Made by a program: the position numbers and the translations under genes. DNA of 64,000 nt, from NCBI GenBank assembly GCA_019636735.1, contig JAHBWY010000002.1:1-64000 (forward strand), in the 5' to 3' direction. Shown here piece after piece: positions 9,236-17,412 of the stretch. Within the stretch, counting starts at the first letter, position 1. Each line of letters opens with the position of its first letter. The notes below the pieces were generated by a model, which ran no database searches, was not told where the DNA came from, and worked only from the letters and a program-made list of their open reading frames with translations. Source of the DNA: Phycisphaeraceae bacterium (lineage in GTDB: Bacteria > Planctomycetota > Phycisphaerae > Phycisphaerales > SM1A02).

Positions 9236-10344
9236 CAGGTGGCCTTGGCGATCCTACGACGGCGGCTTCGTGCGGGCGGAGAGGCGCCCGAGCCAGTTCG
9301 CTTCGGAGCGGCCGCCGCATAGAGGGCGGTGGTGGCTGCCGCTTCCGCCGCCACGCGCCGGGCGAGCGCTGCGGGTGAGATCACGCGAGCGTGCGAACCC
9401 ATCGAGAGCACCCACCAGGTGATCTCATCGAGTCCATCGACCTGGCAGGTGAAGCGCATGGACCCGTCGGGGCGCATCGAGACAGTCTGCGTCGGGTGCC
9501 ACTCCGTGTCCGCGATGTTGCCTGCGAAGTCAGGGGCGAAGTCAATCTCCACGCGCTCGCGTGGCCGCCCTCGAATCACCGACCATGCGTGACCGAAGTG
9601 AGTGTCCGCGTCGAAGCCTGCGGGCAGCTCGAAGCGGACGCTCGTGGCGATGAGCGACTTGAAGCGAACCAGCTTGTAGAGCTTCACCCGCCCCTGATCG
9701 GGGCGACGCCCAAGCATGTACCAGGCGCGATGCCTGAACACGAGCGCAAAGGGATCCAGCTTGAAGCGCTGCGGTGGTGAGGGCGTGAGGTCGTAGGCGC
9801 TCTTGTAGACCGCGTCGAGCTGGCGCCCGCGGAGCATTGCGTCAACCACGCTGCGGAAGAGGTCACCGAGTCCGCGAGCCGCGTTGCGCGGAGCCAGCCG
9901 CACGGAAATGCGCCGCTCGAGTTTCGAGAGATCGCTCTCGACGGGCTTGCTGACGGTGTCAAGGACTCGCTCGATGCCTCCCGAGGCCGACTCGAGCAGC
10001 GGGATCTGTCGCTTGCCGAAGAGTTGGCGGCCAGCGAGCGCCAGCGGAATGGCCTCCTCGAGAGAGAGTCGGCTGGCGGGCAGGATCTTCCGGTCGTCGA
10101 GGCGATAGCTGCGGCGAGATGGGTCGCGCGGGTCGTCCACCATTCGGAAGGCAATTCCGAGGTTCTTCAATGTGCGGAGGTCGCGGAAGAGGGTCCTGAC
10201 CGAAACGCCATAACGCTCGGCGGCATCGGCGATTCGGAGATCGCGGCCGCCGTGGGCGTCGCGCAGCAGGGCGAGGATGCGAGCGATGGTCCTGTCGCGA
10301 CGGGCGACGCGCGAGCGGCGTTTGGACTTGGTTCGTGCAGCCAT
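9235..10344 (-). CDS. WYL-domain transcriptional regulator (YafY/PafBC type)
   Basis: 369 residues from the ATG at 10344. The N-terminus is basic, followed by a DeoR-like winged helix-turn-helix (about 18-75, 'AERYGVSVRTLFRDLRTLK'), a linker, a WYL domain (about 165-250, 'LDPFALVFRHRAWYMLGRR') and a WCX-like C-terminal part. The tail is Arg/Ala-rich. WYL proteins bind nucleic acid or nucleotide ligands and often respond to DNA damage, which fits its coupling to rmuC by a TGATG overlap. A perfect 7-1-7 inverted repeat 29 nt upstream (10373-10387) is a good candidate autoregulatory operator. The ATG at 10380 would add 12 residues and overlap that palindrome. Confidence 0.88.
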   Translation of the reverse strand: MAARTKSKRRSRVARRDRTIARILALLRDAHGGRDLRIADAAERYGVSVRTLFRDLRTLKNLGIAFRMVDDPRDPSRRSYRLDDRKILPASRLSLEEAIPLALAGRQLFGKRQIPLLESASGGIERVLDTVSKPVESDLSKLERRISVRLAPRNAARGLGDLFRSVVDAMLRGRQLDAVYKSAYDLTPSPPQRFKLDPFALVFRHRAWYMLGRRPDQGRVKLYKLVRFKSLIATSVRFELPAGFDADTHFGHAWSVIRGRPRERVEIDFAPDFAGNIADTEWHPTQTVSMRPDGSMRFTCQVDGLDEITWWVLSMGSHARVISPAALARRVAAEAAATTALYAAAAPKRTGSGASPPARSRRRRIAKAT

Positions 10345-10372
10345 GAGATGTCCGGAAGATCCCCTCCGGGAG

Positions 10373-10387
10373 TGACACATTGTGTCA
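10373..10387. promoter_or_regulatory. Perfect inverted repeat, candidate operator for the WYL regulator
   Basis: TGACACA-T-TGTGTCA, a 7-1-7 perfect palindrome 29 nt ahead of the WYL gene. On the minus strand its centre reads CACAAT, which could serve as a -10 element, so a dimer bound here would block the promoter. A GGAGGGG lies between the palindrome and the ATG. Binding by the adjacent regulator is inferred. Confidence 0.55.
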
Positions 10388-10848
10388 TCGGCATCGAGTC
10401 AGCTTCCGCATGACCTGATGGCGCGGGGTCGATCAGGTCGTCGCCGAGCCCCTTCCGGGTACGGCGGATCCGGGGGCGCACCGGGGCGCACTGGGGCGCA
10501 CTGGGGTGTGCGGGGGCGCTCCGGTGCGCGTCGGGGTGAGCGGGGGAACAGCGGCGCCCTTCCGCTTTGGGGCTTGGAAGGGGGGGCCGGACTTCGTGTC
10601 ACGCGGAGTCCGGTCCCGTGCCGTTGGTCCCTGGCTCCTCGCGAGCGCGATCCGGGTGCACCATGTGGTCATCGCCACGCTTGCCGTCGCTCGGCGCGTC
10701 GCGCCACGGAAAGTGCGAGAAAGAAGGGCCCGCAAGGTTGGCGAGGCGCCGTCGCGCCGTAGGTTGCCCGTCGGTCGCCGGGGCGCCGGTTCTGCCACCG
10801 CCCCTCGGCTGTTGCGAAGCGAAGGCAGAGCCGGGATTGGGGGTGACG
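10388..10848. other. Intergenic region between the divergent WYL gene and a hypothetical gene
   Basis: About 460 bases with no convincing gene. Frames open on the plus strand here give Arg/Gly/Pro-rich low-complexity translations without domain character. The notable content is a G-tract array at 10471-10550. The rest (10551-10848) is GC-rich, and no tRNA, terminator or clear promoter was seen. Confidence 0.6.
10471..10550 (+). repeat. Eight-unit 10-bp G-tract array
   Basis: Eight consecutive decamers share the pattern NNGGGGNGNN: CGGGGGCGCA, CCGGGGCGCA, CTGGGGCGCA, CTGGGGTGTG, CGGGGGCGCT, CCGGTGCGCG, TCGGGGTGAG, CGGGGGAACA. Seven of the eight carry a run of four or five G, spaced exactly 10 bp, about one helical turn. 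The plus strand could form G-quadruplexes, or the array could be an expanded simple repeat. It lies about 300 bp ahead of the next gene and about 125 bp behind the WYL start. Confidence 0.85.
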
Positions 10849-11514
10849 ATGATCGCACGAATCAGCGATGGCACGGGTGGAGGTGGGGGAGCGTTCCTCG
10901 TCATGGCGAGCCATCGGGGAAGCAGCAGCGGTTGCGACGATGAGCCTGCTGAGAGCAAGGCGCACCGGGAGAAGCTCGAGGCGTTGCGGGCGGCCCAGAG
11001 GGCGAACCGCGAGGCGCGGATCGACGCGCTTGTGCGCGATGCGGAAGCTCGCGGCTCATGCCCCGCGGATCGTGCGTACTGGTCGCTGGTCTATGACCTC
11101 GAGCTTGCGCCGATGACGACCAACCGCCAGCAGCTTCTGGCCATCGGGATCGAGGCGCCACCGCTCGCGGAGATCCCCGAAGGCGAGGTTTCCACACGCC
11201 TCTGGAGGGTGATCCGCGGGCTGCGCGACATCTACACCTACCTGATTCACACCGATCACCTCTCCGACCGGGAGCTCTACGAGCGGCTTGTGAGCACGAT
11301 CCTCGATGAGCCGGTGCATGAGATCTGTGATGGAAGCGGCGGGCAGGAGTTCATCGACCTCGCCGGAGGGCGCACCGTTGAAGATCGGCGGGCCTGGTTG
11401 AGCTTCTACGCCTCTGATGCGGAACGCGAAGGGGCACGCGGCAACGGGGAGGAGGTTCCGGAGCGGAGGGCGCCGCCCTACCCACGATCGGCGCATCTGC
11501 CGCGACCGTCGTGA
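10849..11514 (+). CDS. Conserved-looking hypothetical protein
   Basis: 221 residues from the ATG at 10849, preceded by GGGGGTGACG as a weak ribosome site; the frame is open upstream but not protein-like there. Residues 1-35 are Gly/Ser-rich, 36-60 a charged helix, and 60-190 a soluble region with 'ADRAYWSLVYDLELAPMT' and 'RLWRVIRGLRDIYTYLIHT'. No signal peptide, membrane segment or catalytic motif was seen. The tail is Pro/Arg-rich. I do not recognise the family. Composition and codon-position GC bias support a real gene. Confidence 0.6.
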   Translation: MIARISDGTGGGGGAFLVMASHRGSSSGCDDEPAESKAHREKLEALRAAQRANREARIDALVRDAEARGSCPADRAYWSLVYDLELAPMTTNRQQLLAIGIEAPPLAEIPEGEVSTRLWRVIRGLRDIYTYLIHTDHLSDRELYERLVSTILDEPVHEICDGSGGQEFIDLAGGRTVEDRRAWLSFYASDAEREGARGNGEEVPERRAPPYPRSAHLPRPS

Positions 11515-11887
11515 AGTGGAGAGTCGGGCGGGCGCTGAGGGCCCTTCGGCATGCGCTGGAGGTGGGGAGTGGCGGTGGTCGGGCGGAACTCGAAGCAAAA
11601 AATGAGCGAGCGGCCGGTCCCCTCGAGCCGGCCGCTCGCGTCCGACGGGGATGTTTGCGCCACTGCTCCGCGCCGTCGGTGGGGGGCTGGGAGGCATCCG
11701 ATGCGCCAGCCCGAGTGTTGTGAAGGTGGCGTGCATCTCGGAGTGTGGCAAGCTCAAGTGCCAAAGGACCATGCGATTGATCGGAAGAAGCCGTGCAATG
11801 GGCTCAAGCCGCGTCCGGGAAATCAAGAGGAAGTCCCAGAGCGCATTCCGCCCCCGCTCGGGACTTTGCCGATAGAACTTCGCGCCG
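11515..11887. other. Intergenic region holding an orphan terminator-like hairpin
   Basis: 373 bases between two plus-strand genes. A 12-bp perfect stem with an A-run on its left side (11597-11639) would terminate minus-strand transcription, although no minus-strand protein gene ends here. The stretch 11640-11887 could therefore encode a small minus-strand RNA. A TAGAAC hexamer at 11873-11878 is a possible -10 for the next plus gene. Confidence 0.55.
11597..11639 (-). terminator. Rho-independent terminator-like hairpin, minus-strand orientation
   Basis: Stem GCGAGCGGCCGG / CCGGCCGCTCGC (11606-11617 with 11628-11639) is a perfect 12-bp pairing with a 10-nt loop. Read on the minus strand it is followed by TCA and six T (11602-11597), the classic intrinsic terminator order. 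On the plus strand there is no T-run after the stem, so it does not look like the terminator of the upstream plus gene. Confidence 0.7.
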
Positions 11888-12670
11888 ATGCTCATGGCCC
11901 GATTCATCCGCCAGTTTGCACTCCGGCGGCTTCGTGACGCGGCGCCATGGCGCTTTGCGCACGCACTCGCCATTTCGCTCGCCGGTGCACTGGTGATTTC
12001 CACCGCGTCGGCAACGCCTCCGCCCCAGCGCAGTCTCGAGATTCCGCCCATCATCGACCCATCGCGAACAGCGGTGCTCTCGGGGTTCGTGCCGCTGAAG
12101 GCTCCGGAACCGAAGTCGAAGGAGGGAGCGGACTCTGATCGGGAGCCAGGATCTCCAACCCAGCGGGAAGCGGCTTCTCCCTCAGCCGATGAAGAGGTGC
12201 GATTGCCCGTTGTTTGGGTTGTGGCTCCGCCGGGGACCCGGACCTCGGCCGGACCGGAGCAGGTCATGGTGGTGCAAGGCGCTGCATTTGTCCCCACCAC
12301 GGTGGTGGTCTCGCCCGGCACACCCGTCGCGCTTCGCACGACTGAGAGTGGCGTGCGACAGGTTCGAGGCGAGGGCTCGCTTCGCGTTGACCGTCGACTG
12401 ACGCGCGCGACGCGGGCGACTCCGGTCACGCTCGATCGAACGGGCGCCGTCGATCTCACCGTGCGCGAGGAGCCTTCCGCGAAAGGAGTGATCGTCTGCG
12501 TTGAATCGCCGTTCTCGGCGGTTGCCACGCGCGATGGATCGTTCAGGATCATCGGACTTCCACCTGGTCGGCGGCAGGTTCGCATTCGCCTGCCAGATGG
12601 AAAGATCCTCGAGAAGAGCGTCGAGCTCGTTGCCGGCCGGGAGCACACGGTCGATTGGCGCAAGGATTAG
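11888..12670 (+). CDS. Exported protein with cupredoxin-like and carboxypeptidase-regulatory-like regions
   Basis: 260 residues; a second ATG at 11894 is equally possible. A signal peptide lies at about 20-45 (ending 'STASATPP'). Residues 45-95 are a Pro/Lys/Glu-rich linker. Residues about 110-185 resemble a cupredoxin fold ('FVPTTVVVSPGTPVALRTTE'), but the His and Cys copper ligands are absent. Residues about 195-255 resemble a carboxypeptidase-regulatory (transthyretin-like) repeat ('FSAVATRDGSFRIIGLPPGRRQV'). The pairing occurs in exported proteins of methylamine-utilisation type. Structural or binding role; no enzyme motif is visible. TAGAAC sits 9 nt before the ATG. Confidence 0.65.
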   Translation: MLMARFIRQFALRRLRDAAPWRFAHALAISLAGALVISTASATPPPQRSLEIPPIIDPSRTAVLSGFVPLKAPEPKSKEGADSDREPGSPTQREAASPSADEEVRLPVVWVVAPPGTRTSAGPEQVMVVQGAAFVPTTVVVSPGTPVALRTTESGVRQVRGEGSLRVDRRLTRATRATPVTLDRTGAVDLTVREEPSAKGVIVCVESPFSAVATRDGSFRIIGLPPGRRQVRIRLPDGKILEKSVELVAGREHTVDWRKD

Positions 12671-12707
12671 CCGGCCGCGGGGAGCGGTACTGCTACGATC
12701 CAGCGCA

Positions 12708-13130
12708 ATGTTTCACTCTTCGTTCGCTCGCCGACTTGCTGCCTCGTTCATCGTGTGCGGCGCTTGCGTCATTGCGGGTGGGTGCAATGACCAGCAGCGC
12801 GTTCCAAGACTTGACCTGACCGGCCACTGGAAGAGCGAGATCGATGAGAGCGTGATGAGCATTGAGCCGTCCGGCCTCTTCGCCATGGATGTGCCTGGCG
12901 AGCGGCTGCCGATCATCGGAACCGTGGCCATCGACGGCACTCAGGCAACCTTCAGGAACCGGCCCGAAACGCGCCTCTGTGTCGGCGACGATGGAATCTA
13001 CGAGATCGAAATCGTCGAGGACCTCATGATCTCGCGCCTTGTGCGCGACACCTGTCCGAGCCGAGTGCTTCACATGAGTCGGCCGTGGAGGCGCCTCAAC
13101 GCTTCGAGCATGCCGCCGACCAGTCCCTGA
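12708..13130 (+). CDS. Small lipoprotein of unknown function
   Basis: 140 residues from the ATG at 12708. A signal peptide ends in the lipobox VIAGGC (Cys at about 24). The mature part is a compact beta-rich domain with 'LTGHWKSEIDESVMSIEPSGLF' near its start, a pattern of lipocalin-like or DUF-type small envelope domains. There is no Shine-Dalgarno, and TACGAT lies 8 nt upstream of the ATG. The last 61 nt overlap the 3' end of the convergent SprT-like gene. Confidence 0.7.
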   Translation: MFHSSFARRLAASFIVCGACVIAGGCNDQQRVPRLDLTGHWKSEIDESVMSIEPSGLFAMDVPGERLPIIGTVAIDGTQATFRNRPETRLCVGDDGIYEIEIVEDLMISRLVRDTCPSRVLHMSRPWRRLNASSMPPTSP

Positions 13131-13594
13131 TGCATGACCTGCGGGCGCCGCACCCGTCGTCGGCGTCGGCGGCGCGGCTGCTCCAGTGGCAGGAAGCGGC
13201 ACTCATCGCGTGGAATCGTCACGCGCACGCGCGCGCCGACTTCACGAAGGAGCGAACGCCACTCCCGGCCATGCGGTGCGGCGGCATGACCATGGCGCTC
13301 GAAGACCACCAGGTGCGCGACCTCGTGACAGAAGACCTCTTCGAGGAGTTCTTCCCGTCCCGGCTCAAGGAGCAGATGATTCAGGCGAATCAGGCGCCGC
13401 TCAAGGTAGGCGCGACCGAGAGAGGAGCGCATTCGAGCGCTCGTCTCGATCCTCATCACCTCGACGAGCGAATGTGACTCCCAGCGATCGATCCATGCCA
13501 TGAGGCGGGGTTCCAGCAGCCGCGGCAGTGCCGCAGGCCAGTGGCGCACTCGGGGCGGAGCCGGCGGGTCGAAGAGGGTCGGCTCGGCCTCCAT
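13070..13594 (-). CDS. SprT-like zinc metallopeptidase
   Basis: 174 residues from the ATG at 13594. The motif EVFCHEVAHLV supplies the HExxH-type zinc site (HEVAH), and 'APHGREWRSLL' further on has the third His seen in SprT/Spartan-like proteins (H-G-xx-W). 'ERRLIRLNHLLLE' before it is also typical of the family. The C-terminus is very Arg-rich (about 145-155), possibly nucleic-acid binding. Its 3' end overlaps the lipoprotein gene by 61 nt, and the malic enzyme gene is divergent with a 51-nt gap. The likely role is a small protease acting on DNA-protein contexts, by family analogy. Confidence 0.82.
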   Translation of the reverse strand: MEAEPTLFDPPAPPRVRHWPAALPRLLEPRLMAWIDRWESHSLVEVMRIETSARMRSSLGRAYLERRLIRLNHLLLEPGREELLEEVFCHEVAHLVVFERHGHAAAPHGREWRSLLREVGARVRVTIPRDECRFLPLEQPRRRRRRRVRRPQVMHQGLVGGMLEALRRLHGRLM

Positions 13595-13632
13595 GTTCGA
13601 CGATGGTAGATCCGGGCTGCGCCTCATCGCGG

Positions 13633-13638
13633 TACATT
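13633..13638 (+). promoter_or_regulatory. Candidate -10 element of the malic enzyme gene (leaderless)
   Basis: TACATT ends 7 nt before the ATG at 13646, and no Shine-Dalgarno is present. A transcript starting at the usual distance would begin at or within one base of the start codon. No convincing -35 hexamer was found at 16-18 bp. Confidence 0.4.
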
Positions 13639-13645
13639 CTCATCC

Positions 13646-15310
13646 ATGCAAGGAGACCGTCGCGTCCTCGAAGATCCCCGGCTCAACAAGGGCACCGCGT
13701 TCACCGAGGCGGAACGGCGCATTCTCGGCATCGAGGGCATGCTGCCGGAAATGGTGGAAACGCCCGAGTTGCAGATCCGGCGCTGCCGGCTCCACCTTGA
13801 GTCGAAGTCATCGGATCTTGATCGGTACATCTATCTCACGGGGCTCCAGGACCTGAATGAGCGATTGTTCTACCAGTTGCTCGAGCGCGATATCCAGTCG
13901 CTGATGCCGATCGTCTACACCCCGACCGTTGGGGAGGCGTGTCAGAAGTTTGCGCACATCATGCGGCAGCCGCGCGGACTGTTCGTCTCGCTGTCGCATC
14001 GTGGACGCGTCAAGGAAATCCTTCGCAACTGGCCGGAAACGGAAGTTCGCGTCATCGTCGTCACCGATGGTGAGCGCATCCTCGGCCTTGGCGATCTTGG
14101 TGTGGGCGGAATCGGCATTCCCATCGGCAAGCTGGCGCTCTACACCGCCTGCGCCGGCGTTCCACCGCACAGCACGCTGCCCGTGGTGCTCGATGTCGGC
14201 ACCAACAATGACGCGTTGCTCACCGATCCGCTCTATCCGGGTCTCAGGCGACGCCGCGCCGAGGGCACGGAGTACGACGACTTTGTCGAAGAATTCGTGA
14301 TGGCCGTGCAGGAGGTCTTCCCGCACGCGTGCATTCAGTTCGAGGATTTCACGAATCGCAATGCGACGCCGCTGCTTCAGCGCTTCCGCGATCGGGTGAG
14401 CTGTTTCAACGATGACATCCAGGGCACGGCGGCGGTGGCCGTGGCCGGGCTCTTCGCAGCGTGTCGCATTCAGGGCACGCATCTCCGTGATCATCGCTAT
14501 CTCTTCTTCGGTGCCGGAAGCGCCGCCACAGGCATCGCCGAGCTCTGCTGTCTTCAGATGACGCGCGAGGGTCTCTCCCGCAGCGAGGCGCTCGCGCGCT
14601 GCTCGCTCATGAACTCGAAGGGGCTCGTGACGCATGCAAGCGCTGGGCTTCTCGATCACCAGCAGCCCTTCGCCCATGAGCACGCACCGGAGCCGACCTT
14701 GCTGGGCGCAGTCCGGTCACTGCGACCGAGCGTGCTCATTGGGGTCAGCACCGTGGCCAAGGCCTTCGATCGGCCCGTCATCGAGGCGATGACCGAAGTG
14801 AACGAGCGCCCGATCATCTTCCCTTATTCAAATCCGACTTCGCGGAGCGAGTGCTCGGCGCGCGAAGCGATCGAGTGGTCCGGCGGTCGCGCGATCTTCG
14901 CAAGCGGCAGCCCCTTCCCACCGCTTCATCACGAGGGCAAGCTCTTTGTGCCGGGGCAGGGCAACAATGTCTACATCTACCCGGCGGTCGGGCTCGCCGT
15001 CTATGCGACGGTGGCCGCGCGCGTCACCGATGAGATGTTCCTTCGCGCGGCTGAGGCGCTCGCCGCGCAAGTGTCGGCCGAGGATCTTGCCGTCGGGCTC
15101 ATCTATCCGCCGATTGCCGAGATTCGCCGGACCAGCGTGAATGTCGCGGTCGAAGTGGCGAAGCTGATCATCGAGCGAGGTCTCGCGCGGGCGCCGGGTG
15201 TCGACCTTGCCAACATCGAAGGCGTGGTGCGTCGCGCGGTCTGGAGCGCCGCTTACGACGCTTCGACGCGCCGAGCCGCAACTCCCGCTCCGGCGACCGC
15301 CTCGGCGTGA
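13646..15310 (+). CDS. maeA: NAD(P)-dependent malic enzyme (oxaloacetate-decarboxylating type)
   Basis: 554 residues, the normal size of the large (MaeA/eukaryotic-like) malic enzymes. It converts malate to pyruvate and CO2 with reduction of NAD(P). Catalytic Tyr is in YTPTVGEAC (Y91), catalytic Lys in 'IPIGKLALYTA' (K162), the metal site in EDF (E233, D234) and FNDD (D256/D257), and the dinucleotide motif GAGSAATG is at 289-296. The whole frame is intact. The 3' 58 nt overlap the convergent P-type ATPase gene. Confidence 0.96.
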   Translation: MQGDRRVLEDPRLNKGTAFTEAERRILGIEGMLPEMVETPELQIRRCRLHLESKSSDLDRYIYLTGLQDLNERLFYQLLERDIQSLMPIVYTPTVGEACQKFAHIMRQPRGLFVSLSHRGRVKEILRNWPETEVRVIVVTDGERILGLGDLGVGGIGIPIGKLALYTACAGVPPHSTLPVVLDVGTNNDALLTDPLYPGLRRRRAEGTEYDDFVEEFVMAVQEVFPHACIQFEDFTNRNATPLLQRFRDRVSCFNDDIQGTAAVAVAGLFAACRIQGTHLRDHRYLFFGAGSAATGIAELCCLQMTREGLSRSEALARCSLMNSKGLVTHASAGLLDHQQPFAHEHAPEPTLLGAVRSLRPSVLIGVSTVAKAFDRPVIEAMTEVNERPIIFPYSNPTSRSECSAREAIEWSGGRAIFASGSPFPPLHHEGKLFVPGQGNNVYIYPAVGLAVYATVAARVTDEMFLRAAEALAAQVSAEDLAVGLIYPPIAEIRRTSVNVAVEVAKLIIERGLARAPGVDLANIEGVVRRAVWSAAYDASTRRAATPAPATASA

Positions 15311-17304
15311 GCCCCCGCGGTCGATGAGGCGATCGACGCGCTTGGCGTCGCCGCGCGAGGCTCGCGTGGGACCGTATCGCGGAAGCCGAGCAGTCGAAGG
15401 CCGTTGAGGACCACGGCCACCGTGCTTCCCTCGTGCAGGATCACCGCCAGTGTGATGGGGAGCCAGCCGAGAACGGCAAGCGGAATCAGCACGCCGACCA
15501 TGCCCATCGAGATCGAGACATTCTGAAGGACCACGCGCCGCGAGGCACGCCCGAGTGCAATGGCAAAGGGAAGACGGTCGAGGTCATCCCGGATGAGCGC
15601 CACATCGGCTGCTTCGAGAGCCACATCGGTGCCGCCGCCGCCCATGGCGATGCCGATCGTGGCCGCGGCAAGAGCAGGCGCATCGTTGACGCCATCACCG
15701 ACCATCGCCACGGCACGATGCGTTCGCGCGAGTTCGGAGACAGCCTCGATCTTGTCCTCGGGCATCAATCCGCCGCGCACATCGCGAAGGCCGACAGTCG
15801 CGCCGATCGCCTTCGCGACGGTCGGATTGTCCCCGGTCAGCATGACGATCGGATCGACGCCCATCGACTGAAGTCGCGCGATCGCACCAGCCGCCTCGGG
15901 CCGGGGACGATCCATGAGCGCGATGACCCCGATGAAGCGATCGCCCTCGGCGACCACCATGATCGTCTGCGCACCCGCCTCGAGATCATGCACCGCAGTC
16001 GCGACTTCGGCGGGGAGCGCGGGCCCCTTCGACGCGCTTCTTTCGTCGGTCGTGAAGAGCCGCGCCGCGCCGACCCGTATCTCGCGACCCTCGACGGTGC
16101 CGACCAGTCCCTTGCCCTTCACCGATACGAGATTGGTCACCGCCGGGACCGCAAGTGATCGCGACTCCGCGGCAGTCGTGATGGCGTGCGCCAGCGGATG
16201 CGTCGACTGGCTCTCGAGCGCTGCGGCCAGCGTCAGCACCCGTTCGGGTTCCGCGCCGTCGAACGGGATGATCTCCGTCACCTCGGGTCGGCCACGCGTG
16301 ATGGTGCCGGTCTTGTCGAGCGCCATCGCGGTCACCAGGGCAAGGCTCTCAAGGTGCGCGCCGCCCTTGATGAGCACACCCGAGCGAGCCGCCTTTGCCA
16401 CACCTGCGAGGACCGCGGCGGGCGTGCTGATCGCGAGGGCGCAAGGCGATGCGCCGACCAGGAGCGCGATTGCGCGCAGCAGGGCTTCCTTCCAGGCGCT
16501 CCCTCCCTCCGCCACGGCGATCCACCCGAGTGCCGGAGGAACGGTTGCTGTCGCCACCACCATCAGGAGCACGACCGGCACATAGATTCGCGTGAATCGA
16601 TCCGCCGCGCGCTGCACCCGGCTCTTCTGCGACTGCGCCTCCTCGACCAAGCGAATCATGCGCGCCATCGTTGAGTCGGCGGCAACCCGAAGCGCGGTCA
16701 CATGCAGCGCGCCATCGCCATTGAGCGTGCCCGCAAAGACCTCGTCGCCGCGCGACTTCTCGACCGGCACACTCTCACCCGTGATGGGAGCCTGATCGAC
16801 GGCGCTCTGACCCGCGGAGACGCGCCCATCCACGCCCACGCGCTCACCCGGGCGAATCACGACGGTCTCGCCAATCTCGACCGACTCCACCGGGACTTCA
16901 ATCTCCTGGTTGTTCCGAAGCACATGCACGGTGCGTGGTGCGATCGACCCGAGCGCCGAGATGGCGCGCCGCGCCTGGCCCATCGCGTACTTCTCGAGGC
17001 CATGCCCGAGGGCGAAGAGAAAGAGCAGCAGGCCGCCATCGACCACTTCGCCGATGGCGGCTGCCGCGAGCGCGGCCACCACCATCAGGAAGTCGATGTC
17101 AAAGCGACCTCGAAGCGCCAGCGCGGCACCGCGGATCGCGGGTTCGGCGCCGGCGATGAGGTAGGAGAGTCCAAGAAGTCCCCAGACGATCCATCTTTGC
17201 TCCCCGTCGCCGATCCATCGATTGGCGCCCCAGCCCGCGAGCAGAAGTGCTCCCGCGGACAAGGGAATGGCAAGGTCCTGGAGAAGTCGAAGGCCGATTC
17301 GCAT
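15253..17304 (-). CDS. P1B-4 type heavy-metal translocating ATPase (Co/Zn/Cd class)
   Basis: 683 residues from the ATG at 17304 (a GTG at 17343 would add 13). There is no N-terminal metal-binding HMA domain. TGES lies at 175-178, the membrane metal-site motif SPC at 286-288, phosphorylation site DKTGT at 330-334, GDGxND further on, and HEGST at 624-628 in the last membrane helix. SPC plus HEG(G/S)T is the signature of the P1B-4 subgroup (CoaT, CzcP, HMA1). About six membrane helices are expected. The C-terminal 45 residues are Ala-rich and overlap the malic enzyme 3' end. Function: efflux of Co2+, Zn2+ or Cd2+; which one cannot be told. Confidence 0.9.
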   Translation of the reverse strand: MRIGLRLLQDLAIPLSAGALLLAGWGANRWIGDGEQRWIVWGLLGLSYLIAGAEPAIRGAALALRGRFDIDFLMVVAALAAAAIGEVVDGGLLLFLFALGHGLEKYAMGQARRAISALGSIAPRTVHVLRNNQEIEVPVESVEIGETVVIRPGERVGVDGRVSAGQSAVDQAPITGESVPVEKSRGDEVFAGTLNGDGALHVTALRVAADSTMARMIRLVEEAQSQKSRVQRAADRFTRIYVPVVLLMVVATATVPPALGWIAVAEGGSAWKEALLRAIALLVGASPCALAISTPAAVLAGVAKAARSGVLIKGGAHLESLALVTAMALDKTGTITRGRPEVTEIIPFDGAEPERVLTLAAALESQSTHPLAHAITTAAESRSLAVPAVTNLVSVKGKGLVGTVEGREIRVGAARLFTTDERSASKGPALPAEVATAVHDLEAGAQTIMVVAEGDRFIGVIALMDRPRPEAAGAIARLQSMGVDPIVMLTGDNPTVAKAIGATVGLRDVRGGLMPEDKIEAVSELARTHRAVAMVGDGVNDAPALAAATIGIAMGGGGTDVALEAADVALIRDDLDRLPFAIALGRASRRVVLQNVSISMGMVGVLIPLAVLGWLPITLAVILHEGSTVAVVLNGLRLLGFRDTVPREPRAATPSASIASSTAGAHAEAVAGAGVAARRVEAS

Positions 17305-17412
17305 AGGAAGGACCACTCGGCGTCGGCGGCGCGGGGAACGCACCCGCGGCGCGGTTCCGCCCAGGTGGTCCTGGCGGATGGATCTTACTCATCGGCTTCC
17401 CGGGGCCGTAGG

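Noticed and set aside
7745..9322. 525-codon plus-strand open frame
   Set aside because: Exactly antisense to rmuC; Arg/Leu/Ala-rich with no domain. Long antisense frames are expected at this GC content.
11056..12663. 535-codon minus-strand open frame
   Set aside because: Overlaps two plus-strand genes and the intergenic hairpin; Ser/Arg/Thr-rich, with no motif or signal peptide.
16702..17412. Upstream extension of the CoaC-like frame
   Set aside because: It is antisense to the P-type ATPase and gives His/Arg-rich sequence; the flavoprotein fold begins after 17413.
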